From Pontiella agarivorans (lineage in GTDB: Bacteria; Verrucomicrobiota; Kiritimatiellia; Kiritimatiellales; Pontiellaceae), in the NCBI RefSeq assembly GCF_034531395.1, contig NZ_JARVCO010000007.1:434001-498000 (forward strand): a DNA stretch of 64,000 bases, in the 5' to 3' direction. Shown in pieces: positions 41,867 to 49,771 of this stretch. Under the pieces are notes generated by a model. That model was not told the origin of the DNA. It was given only the letters and a program-made list of their open reading frames with translations, and ran no database searches. Both the position numbers and the translations under genes were made by a program. Within the stretch, counting starts at the first letter, position 1. Each line of letters opens with the position of its first letter.

Positions 41867-43869
41867 CTTCCGCTGTCTGGAATTTCCACCTGTTCCACGG
41901 GACATTCTTCGACCGATTCCAGGAAAAGGCGACCGTACCACTGTTTCCAGACTCTGGAATCGAGAATGGTGACGGTACCGAAGTCGTTTCCGCTGCGGAT
42001 CAGGCGGCCGACGCCCTGGCGGAATTTCAGGACGGCTTCGGGCAGGGAATATTCTTTAAACGGATTTCCGCCGCGCGATTCAATCGCTTCAAACCGGGCC
42101 TCGATCAGCGGGTGATCCGGAACGGCGAAGGGCAGGCGGGTGATGATGACGTTGCTGAGCGCTTCGCCCTGTACATCGACCCCCATCCAGAAGCGGTCGA
42201 GGCCGAAAAGCACAGCGGCTTCATGATTTCTGAACTTTTCAAGCATGCGTTTCGGCGGCATGCCGGTGCCCTGAACGAGGAATTCATAGCCGTCCTCTTC
42301 AAAACAGAAGCGGAGTTCGTCAGCGATTTTCCGCATGAAACGGGCATTGGTGAAGAGGACGAAAGCGCGGCCGCGGCTTTCATCCACAAAGTGTTTGATG
42401 GCCCCGGCTGCTTTATCTTCAAAATCGGGGGCGGCCGGCGGCGGCATATTGACAGGAATCTGGATCTGCATCTGCCGGGAATAGTCGAATGGTGATCCCA
42501 CCCGGAGTTCTTCGCACTCTTCGGCCCCGATGCGGTGCCGGAAATATTCGAGGCTGTTGCCAACGGCCAGTGTGGCGCTGGTCATGATAACGCACGGGAT
42601 TTTCTCAAACAGCGTTTCGCGAAGGATGGGGCCGACATCGACCGGAGCGGAATGGAGTACCGGCAGACGGCGGCGCCCCTGAATTTCGGTCCAGTAGACG
42701 TGGCCCTGAAGCGATTGCTTTAAAAAGGATTCAATGGTGTCGCGGAGTTCGAGACCCCGATTGCGGAGCGATTTTATTTCGGACTGCAGATCCTCGTTGT
42801 CGGTGGTTTGTGTGGCCACTTTGAGGTGGATACAGAGATTGGAGATTTTCAGCGGCAGGTCGGTTTCAATCGGCGGCGGTTCAAATACGCGCTGCTGGTT
42901 TTTTTTCGGGCCGAGCTTGAAATGGGTTTTTACGGCTTCAAAAAACTGCTCGGCGGATGTGCGCACCTGATCGGCCATGAAGGTGCCTTTGCCATCTTTG
43001 AGCACCGATAAAATACCGCGCCGTTTTTCGCTGTGGATGCGGTTGAGCCAGTATTCGATCTGATAGAGCGAGAGCCGGATGCCGAGATGCGATGAGGCCA
43101 CCTGTTCCATCTGGTGGGCTTCATCGAAAACCACATATCCGTAAGGCGGAAGCATGGCGGCGCCTTCGGCCCGCAGGGCGAGTTCGGAAAAAAAGAGGGA
43201 GTGGTTTACGATCAGTACCTGAGCATCGATCATCTGCTGGCGCGCATTGATGTAGTAGCAGTCTTTATAGAAGGGACAGCGTTTTCCGGTGCAGTTTCCG
43301 GTTTCGGCACAGATGGTTCCCCAGACTTCGTGGTCGGGTTGATCGTCGAGCTCCTGATAGGAGCCGTCGCCGAGTTTGCGGGCCTGAGCGAGGGCATAGA
43401 TGTTGTCGAGCTGGGATTCGCGGGTGGCGTCAAACAGATCGCCGCTGGTCCGGCGGGCGCGTTGAAGCCGCAGCAGACAGAGATAGTTGGAGCGTCCTTT
43501 CACCATGACGGCCTTGAAGTCGCGCCCGAGTGCCTGTTTCACGAAGGGGATGTCTTTGTGCATCAGCTGTTCCTGCAGCGTGATGGTGTAGGTGGCGATC
43601 ACACAGCGGGTTTCATGTTCGAGCGCGGTAAGAATTTGCGGTACCAGATAGGCGAAACTTTTACCGACGCCCGTGCCGGCTTCGACGGCCAGATGGTGCC
43701 CGAATCCGCCGGCGTCGGCGATGGCCCGGGCCATTTTCTGCTGCTGAGGGCGGAGTTCAAAATGAATGCCGTCTTCAGCGCAGTGCTGTTCCAGAACGCC
43801 GCCGGGCTCAAAAAAGCGGTCGGTCAGCTTGGCGGCCTGCGGCGTCGGGACTGGATCGAGCGAAATCAT
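41863..43869 (-). CDS. DinG-type (XPD-like) ATP-dependent DNA helicase
   Basis: A 668-residue superfamily 2 helicase. G-T-G-V-G-K-S is the Walker A motif (residue 65 region), D-E-A-H the Walker B, and Q-G-V-G-R-L-I-R-S motif VI near the end. Four cysteines between motifs Ia and II (C-x5-C-T-G-K-R-C-P-F-Y-K-D-C) fit the 4Fe-4S cluster of XPD/DinG helicases, which unwind DNA 5' to 3'. There is no exonuclease domain, matching the shorter YoaA/DinG form. It likely acts in replication or repair of structured DNA. The gene is flanked by unrelated peptidases. Confidence 0.9.
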   Translation of the reverse strand: MISLDPVPTPQAAKLTDRFFEPGGVLEQHCAEDGIHFELRPQQQKMARAIADAGGFGHHLAVEAGTGVGKSFAYLVPQILTALEHETRCVIATYTITLQEQLMHKDIPFVKQALGRDFKAVMVKGRSNYLCLLRLQRARRTSGDLFDATRESQLDNIYALAQARKLGDGSYQELDDQPDHEVWGTICAETGNCTGKRCPFYKDCYYINARQQMIDAQVLIVNHSLFFSELALRAEGAAMLPPYGYVVFDEAHQMEQVASSHLGIRLSLYQIEYWLNRIHSEKRRGILSVLKDGKGTFMADQVRTSAEQFFEAVKTHFKLGPKKNQQRVFEPPPIETDLPLKISNLCIHLKVATQTTDNEDLQSEIKSLRNRGLELRDTIESFLKQSLQGHVYWTEIQGRRRLPVLHSAPVDVGPILRETLFEKIPCVIMTSATLAVGNSLEYFRHRIGAEECEELRVGSPFDYSRQMQIQIPVNMPPPAAPDFEDKAAGAIKHFVDESRGRAFVLFTNARFMRKIADELRFCFEEDGYEFLVQGTGMPPKRMLEKFRNHEAAVLFGLDRFWMGVDVQGEALSNVIITRLPFAVPDHPLIEARFEAIESRGGNPFKEYSLPEAVLKFRQGVGRLIRSGNDFGTVTILDSRVWKQWYGRLFLESVEECPVEQVEIPDSGS

Positions 43870-43997
43870 TGGCGCATCGTATAGGAAGAGGCGTGTGGAA
43901 CAAATGCCGTTTAGCAGGAATTTATCCGGATCGTTTTTTGTATTTGCAGGAAGCGGAACATCACAGCGGTCCTGTATTCGGGACTCCCGGGGCGCTG
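43870..43997. other. 128-bp gap between helicase and M28 genes
   Basis: No gene, terminator or clear promoter recognised; the helicase promoter (minus strand) should lie here. Confidence 0.4.
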
Positions 43998-45041
43998 TTA
44001 TGGAATCAGCACGGCTTGTTCACAGAGATAAGCGGTGAGGGCTTTGGTGATTTCCGCAATGTAGGGATAGGCGATGTAGTCCGGAGAGTCGATGGAATCG
44101 GCGTCGGTATGGTAATACGGGTTTTCAATGAAGGTTCCTTCATCTCCGGGCCAGTATTGCCGGAAATCGTATTCAACCAGATGAACGGCATCGATTCCGG
44201 CATGGTGAAACGGCATATGATCACTCTGGTTATATCCAAAAGCCTGGCGGGGAATCAGACCGGTGCTGGTTTCGATGGCGTTTTCGAGGTGTTTTCCGGT
44301 GGACGAACGCCGGAAGTTTTTACGGCCGATAACCACATAGGGCGGTGTTTCGGCATTATCGTAGCCGATCATATCGACACTGATCATACCGGCGATAGCT
44401 GAACGCAGGAAGCTGTTGTCGGCTGCAGTGGACGGATCATCTGCAGTGTATGTTTTCAGGAAGTGCTGTGCGCCGGGGGATCCCTTTTGTCCGGGGCCGT
44501 ATGCGCCTTTTTCCTCGGCATCGAATGCGACAAAAATAATGGTGTCGCGGAATTGAGCGTGCTGAATCACGCGGGCGGTTTCAAGCAGGGCGGCGACTCC
44601 GCTTCCGTTATCATCAGCTCCGGGGCAGCGGGTTACCGGTTCATGCGCTGCATCCACTGTATCGTAGTGGGCGCCGATAATGTGAATGCGGGAGCCCGGG
44701 CTTCCGGTTTTTATGGCCACGACGTTGGCGCAGTTGGTGTAGACGGCGTTGAAGCGGGTGAAGTGGAACGGGTCGAGTGAGGCGCTATATCCCATTTCAC
44801 GGAAGGTTGAAAGCAGGTAGTCGCGGGCGGAGTCATGCTGGTAGGCGGGTTCGCGAACGGAGCCTTTGTGTGTGAATCCGCGGCTGTTTCCGTTAGCGGT
44901 ATAGAGCGCCTGATGAAAGCGGGTGATATGCTCGACGGAAACCGCATCCGGCAGTGTTGCGATCTGTTCGGGCGGACTGGTACAGGCAGACAGCAGCAAT
45001 GGCAGAAGCAGCAGGGCGGTTTTGAACAGGTGTTTTCTCAA
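43998..45041 (-). CDS. M28 family zinc peptidase, lipoprotein
   Basis: A 347-residue protein with a lipobox (L-L-L-S-A-C-T) at the N-terminus. The M28 aminopeptidase metal ligands follow: I-I-G-A-H-Y-D-T-V (His, Asp), G-A-D-D-N-G-S-G-V-A-A-L-L-E (bridging Asp), F-D-A-E-E-K-G (Glu-Glu), V-D-M-I-G-Y-D (Asp) and D-H-M-P-F-H-H-A-G. It should remove N-terminal amino acids from peptides in the periplasm. It is the last of three tandem homologues and starts 4 bp from the second one's stop. It lacks the C-terminal beta domain of the other two. Confidence 0.88.
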   Translation of the reverse strand: MRKHLFKTALLLLPLLLSACTSPPEQIATLPDAVSVEHITRFHQALYTANGNSRGFTHKGSVREPAYQHDSARDYLLSTFREMGYSASLDPFHFTRFNAVYTNCANVVAIKTGSPGSRIHIIGAHYDTVDAAHEPVTRCPGADDNGSGVAALLETARVIQHAQFRDTIIFVAFDAEEKGAYGPGQKGSPGAQHFLKTYTADDPSTAADNSFLRSAIAGMISVDMIGYDNAETPPYVVIGRKNFRRSSTGKHLENAIETSTGLIPRQAFGYNQSDHMPFHHAGIDAVHLVEYDFRQYWPGDEGTFIENPYYHTDADSIDSPDYIAYPYIAEITKALTAYLCEQAVLIP

Positions 45042-45045
45042 TGGT

Positions 45046-46284
45046 TTATTGCTCCGGATCGCTGATGACTTTGAAAATGCGGTTTGAATAGGCGTTGAGA
45101 TCGAAGGAAACCGAGTGGGTGGTGATGGTTGGAGTGGAGGGAACGGTGGTTAAAACGTTCCAGCCATTGGAAGCGATCAGGTTGGTGCTTCCGTAAACAT
45201 CGTAAGCAATCCCGGGACTGCTTTCCCAGTTGAGCGATACGGTGCTTCCGGAAAAAGTCTGCCACAGCGTGGCCGGTGGAATCACCACGGCCTGATCCAG
45301 CAGGTAACCGACAAGCATCCGGGTGACATCGGTTGCATACGCATAGGAGATATAGTTCGGCTGATCAATGTTGTCGTTCGGGGTATGGTAATACGGATTT
45401 TCGTACTGCGGCGGATTGTTCCAATAATCATAATAATCACCTTCGATGACCAGAATGGATTCGATACCCGCATCGTCGAACGGTTTGTGATCGCTCAGAT
45501 CCCAGTCCGAGCTTTTGTAGGTTTCGACGCCGGAATAGGTGGCTGCAGCATCCTCCAACGCTTTACTGAGCGGAGAGTTTCTTTGGTAATTCACGGTGCC
45601 GAGAATGACGTCATACGCGGTGGTGGGATCATCGTATCCGATCATGTCGACACTGAGCATGCCTTTAATATTTGCGCGCAGGAAACGGGTGGCATTGGTC
45701 TGTCCGGTTTGTGTGGTGGTCCAGTTGTTTACAAAATGCTTCGAACCGAAAAAGCCTTTCTCTTCGCCGTCGAAGGCAATCAGGATAATGGTATCCAGAA
45801 AGGTGTAATCCTGAATGGCCCGGGCGGTTTCCAGGATGCCCGCCACACCGCTGGCATTGTCATCGGCGCCGGGACAGACACCGGTTACGTCGGATTGCCC
45901 GCTGTCTACACTGTCGTAGTGGGCTCCGATGATGTGGATGAAACCGCTGGTGCCGCGTTTGATGGCGATGACGTTGTTGCAACCGGTATAAGAGCGGCCG
46001 CTGTAATTGAAGGTGAACGGGGCGAGATAGGTTTCAAAGCCCATGGCCTGAAATGTGTTGAAAATATAATCGCGCGCCAGATCATGCTGCGGGAGGGGGG
46101 TGCGGGGGGAGGAGCCATCGGTGAATCCGCGGCTGTCGCCTTCTTCGACGAACAGGTTGATGTGGAAATTTGAATAACTTCCTTCTGAGACTTCTCCCGC
46201 GATATCGGAAATGGATACGGCTAATGCGGTCAGTGCCGTTCCGCCGAAAAGTCCAAGGCTCAGCAGTATGCGTTTCCAAAACAT
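45046..46284 (-). CDS. M28 family zinc peptidase with C-terminal beta domain
   Basis: A 412-residue exported peptidase. After a signal peptide it shows I-I-G-A-H-Y-D-S-V, P-G-A-D-D-N-A-S-G-V-A-G-I-L-E, A-F-D-G-E-E-K-G, S-V-D-M-I-G-Y-D and D-H-K-P-F-D-D-A-G. The last 75 residues (W-E-S-S-P-G-I-A-Y-D-V-Y-G-S-T-N-L) form a beta domain also present in the repeat protein and proteases of this window. ATG 46284 gives a normal signal peptide; an ATG 18 bases earlier is possible. It overlaps in function with the other two tandem copies. Confidence 0.87.
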   Translation of the reverse strand: MFWKRILLSLGLFGGTALTALAVSISDIAGEVSEGSYSNFHINLFVEEGDSRGFTDGSSPRTPLPQHDLARDYIFNTFQAMGFETYLAPFTFNYSGRSYTGCNNVIAIKRGTSGFIHIIGAHYDSVDSGQSDVTGVCPGADDNASGVAGILETARAIQDYTFLDTIILIAFDGEEKGFFGSKHFVNNWTTTQTGQTNATRFLRANIKGMLSVDMIGYDDPTTAYDVILGTVNYQRNSPLSKALEDAAATYSGVETYKSSDWDLSDHKPFDDAGIESILVIEGDYYDYWNNPPQYENPYYHTPNDNIDQPNYISYAYATDVTRMLVGYLLDQAVVIPPATLWQTFSGSTVSLNWESSPGIAYDVYGSTNLIASNGWNVLTTVPSTPTITTHSVSFDLNAYSNRIFKVISDPEQ

Positions 46285-46355
46285 GAAAAGGGTACTACAC
46301 ACAGGTCCCGGCTGAGTAAAGATGCAAGAGATGAAAACAAGTGCGGATGAGTGTG

Positions 46356-47600
46356 TCAGCGACTCAGCACGCGGAACATGGTTGCGGTAGCCGTGTTGAG
46401 GTTGAACTGGATGGTTTGGTCAACGACGTCGTTGGTGGCATCGATCCGGGAGACCAGATTCCAGGCATTGGATGTCAGATTGTCGGTTCCGTACACTTCG
46501 TATTCAATATCCGGGCTGGTGAGCCAGCTGATGGAAAAAGTGTTGTTGGAAATGCTTTGATTCAGTGTGGCTGGAAAAATGGGAATGGCATAGTCGCAGA
46601 CCGCACCGGCGACGCCTCTGGTGACATCGGCGGCGTAGTCGAGATTCAGATAATCCGGCGAATCGATGGCGTCGTAGTCGGTGTGATAGTACGGATTTTT
46701 AACGAAGTTGGTCGCATTCCAGTAATTGACGAAGTCATATTCAATCACGTGAATGGCATCGAGGCCGATGTTGTAAAAGGAAATATGGTCGCTGGAATTA
46801 TATCCGCTGGAAGCAACAACGTTGAGGTCGGTGTATTTTTCAATGGAAGCACCAACTGCAAATGCCGCCTGGCTGAATCCGCTGACCCTGCCCATAACCA
46901 CGTTGTAGGGCGTGTTGGTATGATCATAGGCAATGGAGTCGAGATTCACGACCGCCAGGATGGACGATTTCAGAAAGGCGGTGGAATTGGTTTCGACGGG
47001 ATTATCGGTAATGTGGTTGTCCCGGAAATAGATGGAGCCCTGATAATCTTTTTCCTCGGCATCGCAGGCGAGGAAGACGATGGTGTCTTTAAAGGTATAA
47101 TCCTTAATTGCTTCCGCAATTTCGAGGAGGGCGGCGACGCCGCTGGCCCCGTCATCGGCACCAGGCCCTATCGTAAGGTTCCGATGGCCGCTGTCGACGG
47201 AATCATAGTGTGCGATCAGCAGATAGGTATTGGTTCCTCCGTTTCCCCATTTTGTGGCGACGACATTGTTGCACCCCGCATAATGATAGGTGTTCGAATC
47301 ATCGTCGTAGCTGAAATTGACATCAAATTCGAACGGGTCGAGCCAGGTGTCGTAGCCCCAGGCCGTAAAATTCGAAACCATGTAATCGCGGGCGAGATCA
47401 TGCTGATAGGCCGGAACGCGGGGACTGGGCCCGTCTGTGAATCCACGGCTTTCACCGATGTGGGTGTAAAGATGGGCCAGATGATTCGAATAACCCGCCG
47501 TTGTTACAGAATCCACGATATCGAACGCGGTAATCCCCGTTGCCTGCAGTGTTATGCCCAGCAGAAAAGCGGATACCCGGAATATGTGCTTCGAAACCAT
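46356..47600 (-). CDS. M28 family zinc peptidase with C-terminal beta domain
   Basis: A 414-residue exported homologue of the previous gene, first in the tandem set. L-I-A-H-Y-D-S-V-D, G-A-D-D-G-A-S-G-V-A-A-L-L-E, C-D-A-E-E-K-D, V-N-L-D-S-I-A-Y-D and D-H-I-S-F-Y-N-I-G cover the metal sites; in this copy the usual D-D-N is D-D-G. The C-terminal beta domain is W-L-T-S-P-D-I-E-Y-E-V-Y-G-T-D-N-L. The three genes appear to be one operon with gaps of 4 and 71 bp. Confidence 0.86.
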   Translation of the reverse strand: MVSKHIFRVSAFLLGITLQATGITAFDIVDSVTTAGYSNHLAHLYTHIGESRGFTDGPSPRVPAYQHDLARDYMVSNFTAWGYDTWLDPFEFDVNFSYDDDSNTYHYAGCNNVVATKWGNGGTNTYLLIAHYDSVDSGHRNLTIGPGADDGASGVAALLEIAEAIKDYTFKDTIVFLACDAEEKDYQGSIYFRDNHITDNPVETNSTAFLKSSILAVVNLDSIAYDHTNTPYNVVMGRVSGFSQAAFAVGASIEKYTDLNVVASSGYNSSDHISFYNIGLDAIHVIEYDFVNYWNATNFVKNPYYHTDYDAIDSPDYLNLDYAADVTRGVAGAVCDYAIPIFPATLNQSISNNTFSISWLTSPDIEYEVYGTDNLTSNAWNLVSRIDATNDVVDQTIQFNLNTATATMFRVLSR

Positions 47601-47659
47601 ACGACTGCTCTACAGGCGGTGCCGGAATTAGTAAAGGGGCAAAGGCAGAATAATCCTGC

Positions 47660-49771
47660 TTAAGTCATGCAACGGCTGATAAAATACTGTGCCAGCGACT
47701 GAATGGCTCCGGGAATGGTTGATTCCGAGGCCATTACATCCGGAGTGAGATGATGGCGTTTCAACGCCTGGGCCGTCGGTTTTCCGATTACGACACAGAT
47801 TTTGTTTTCCAGGGCCTGAATGCCCCGCTGGGCGATAAACGATTCCACGCCGGAGGCACTGGCGAAAAAGACAGCATCAAACGGGGGAAGCTCTTCGTGG
47901 ATGATCTGCTCGTTGTCGTAGATAATTGCATCTTCCACCTCGGCTTCCAATGATTGGAAGCTTTCGGCGAGGTCGGGGCCGGCTTTGTCGGAGCGGACGC
48001 GGAGAATTTTTTCGCCGGGCTTAACGATTTCTTTGGCGAGTATTTTCAGAGCTTCTGCGCTGAAATTGCCTTCGGGCTGAGCGTCCACCTGAATACCGTA
48101 TTCTGCAAATTCCGCCGCGGTGCCGCGACCGCAGACCATAATGTTCGGGATACTGCGGTAATCGATCTTCTGATCTTGGACCAGTTTCATGAGGGCGCGG
48201 ACTGACGAAGGAGAGGTCACAACAAGCCAGTCTTTATTTTTAAAATCGAGGGAGTAATTGCGGCGCGGTTTCAGTCGGATCAGCGGATACTGCACCGGAT
48301 GTCCGCCGAGGTCGTGCACGAGATCGGCGGCTTTCTGCTGAATGGCTTCGGAGCAGGTGAGCAGAATCCGTTTACCCTGCAGGGCGCCGAGATGCTCTTT
48401 ATAGCCGTAGCGGGTGGTTTCGCCGATCATGATGAGGCCCGGCTGACGGATGCAGTGTTTCTGCGCGTGGTCGGGCAGCGATTTCAGCGTGGTTTTAAAA
48501 AGCTGTTCATCTTCGCCGCCGGCGTTGTAAATCACCGCCGCCGGGGTTTCGGGGTCGTGTCCGTCGTCGATCATCTGCTGTGCAATTTGGTCCATGGCGC
48601 GGATCGACATGTAGTAGATCACCGGGAGTTTGTCTTTCATTCCGCCGTCGCACCGCGCCAGTCCGCCGCCGCTGAGGCGCGGCGTGAGGGCGACAAAACC
48701 GCGGGAGATATCGCGACGGGTCAGCAGCATTCCGGTGCCGGTGGTGGCGGCCTGCAGCGCGCTGATGCCGGGGATGACACGGAAGGGAATATTGAGTTCC
48801 TCCAGCGCTTCCGTTTCTTCGGCGAGGCGGCCGAATATGCCTGGATCGCCGCCTTTGAGGCGCACTACGCGTTTACTCCGGCGTACACATTCGCAGATCA
48901 GCCGGGTGGTTTCGTGCTGTTCTTTGCTGTGTGCGCCGCAGCGTTTGCCGACATCGATTGCCTGGGCCCCGTAGGGCAGTTCGTCCAGCAGCGATTTATC
49001 GATCAGGGAATCGTAGAGGCAGATGTCGGCTGTTTTGAGGGCGCGCAGGGTGGCGAGAGTACAGAGCTCTTTATTGCTGACACCGGCGCCGGCAAAGGTG
49101 ACGGCATGCATGAACAACGACCGCAGGGCCATGATACGTTCATCCCCTTTGCGGAAGGTGATGGCGAGATAACCCTGGGCTTCCGGCACGTCGAGTTCTT
49201 CGAGTGGAATCCATTCGGTTATCCGATCCTCAAGCCCGAGGCGGACCAGCGCTGCGCCGGCCATAATGACAATGTCGTAATCGCCGCGATCAACCTGAGC
49301 AATGCGTTCTTCAATATTGCCGCGGATGGTTTTCTGTACGCCATTCGGAAAGCGGGTCCGGCCATATTTCTCCCGCCGTTCGGAACTGACGCCGATTACC
49401 GGATTTTCCGGAAGCTCATCGGCTGTTTTTCCGTGGGCAAGCACCAGTACATCGCGCGGTTCGGCGCGCCAGGGGAGCCAGAACCAGTCGAGGTCGTCGG
49501 GCTGGGGATAGAGCAGATCTTTGGCGCTGTGGACGGCCAGATCGATTTTGCCGTTGCGCAGAGCATCATCGAGTTCGCGGGTGAAAAAATCGTCCGCGGC
49601 GTTGCGCAGATCGGTGGTGCGGTCGGTATCGCCGACGGAGGCGATCGGGACCATTTCAAAGGCGATGCCTTCGAGCATGGCTTCGATGCGGTCGAGCGCG
49701 TCGCGGGTCTGGGTCAGCGCGAGGTTACTCGGCCGTGTGCCCGCTTTTAAAACTGTTTGCGATTTTGTCAT
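47660..49771 (-). CDS. HemC (two-domain)-CobA-HemD fusion: tetrapyrrole synthesis
   Basis: A 703-residue triple fusion. Residues 1-205 match hydroxymethylbilane synthase domains 1-2: A-G-T-R-P-S-N-L-A-L, D-L-A-V-H-S-A-K-D-L with the catalytic Asp, G-V-S-S-E-R-R and R-G-N-I-E-E-R. The chain then passes directly into a uroporphyrinogen-III methyltransferase (G-A-G-V-S-N-K-E-L-C, G-D-P-G-I-F-G-R, G-I-S-A-L-Q-A), about 205-455, then HemD (about 455-703). HemC domain 3, which normally carries the dipyrromethane-binding cysteine, is absent, and the first 205 residues contain no cysteine. The start (49771) overlaps the upstream hemA fusion gene. It should take porphobilinogen to precorrin-2, if the HemC part is active. 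Confidence 0.85.
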   Translation of the reverse strand: MTKSQTVLKAGTRPSNLALTQTRDALDRIEAMLEGIAFEMVPIASVGDTDRTTDLRNAADDFFTRELDDALRNGKIDLAVHSAKDLLYPQPDDLDWFWLPWRAEPRDVLVLAHGKTADELPENPVIGVSSERREKYGRTRFPNGVQKTIRGNIEERIAQVDRGDYDIVIMAGAALVRLGLEDRITEWIPLEELDVPEAQGYLAITFRKGDERIMALRSLFMHAVTFAGAGVSNKELCTLATLRALKTADICLYDSLIDKSLLDELPYGAQAIDVGKRCGAHSKEQHETTRLICECVRRSKRVVRLKGGDPGIFGRLAEETEALEELNIPFRVIPGISALQAATTGTGMLLTRRDISRGFVALTPRLSGGGLARCDGGMKDKLPVIYYMSIRAMDQIAQQMIDDGHDPETPAAVIYNAGGEDEQLFKTTLKSLPDHAQKHCIRQPGLIMIGETTRYGYKEHLGALQGKRILLTCSEAIQQKAADLVHDLGGHPVQYPLIRLKPRRNYSLDFKNKDWLVVTSPSSVRALMKLVQDQKIDYRSIPNIMVCGRGTAAEFAEYGIQVDAQPEGNFSAEALKILAKEIVKPGEKILRVRSDKAGPDLAESFQSLEAEVEDAIIYDNEQIIHEELPPFDAVFFASASGVESFIAQRGIQALENKICVVIGKPTAQALKRHHLTPDVMASESTIPGAIQSLAQYFISRCMT

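Noticed and set aside
47281-47300. tRNA T-loop-like sequence GTTCGAATC
   Set aside because: It lies inside an M28 peptidase gene and no cloverleaf can be drawn around it.
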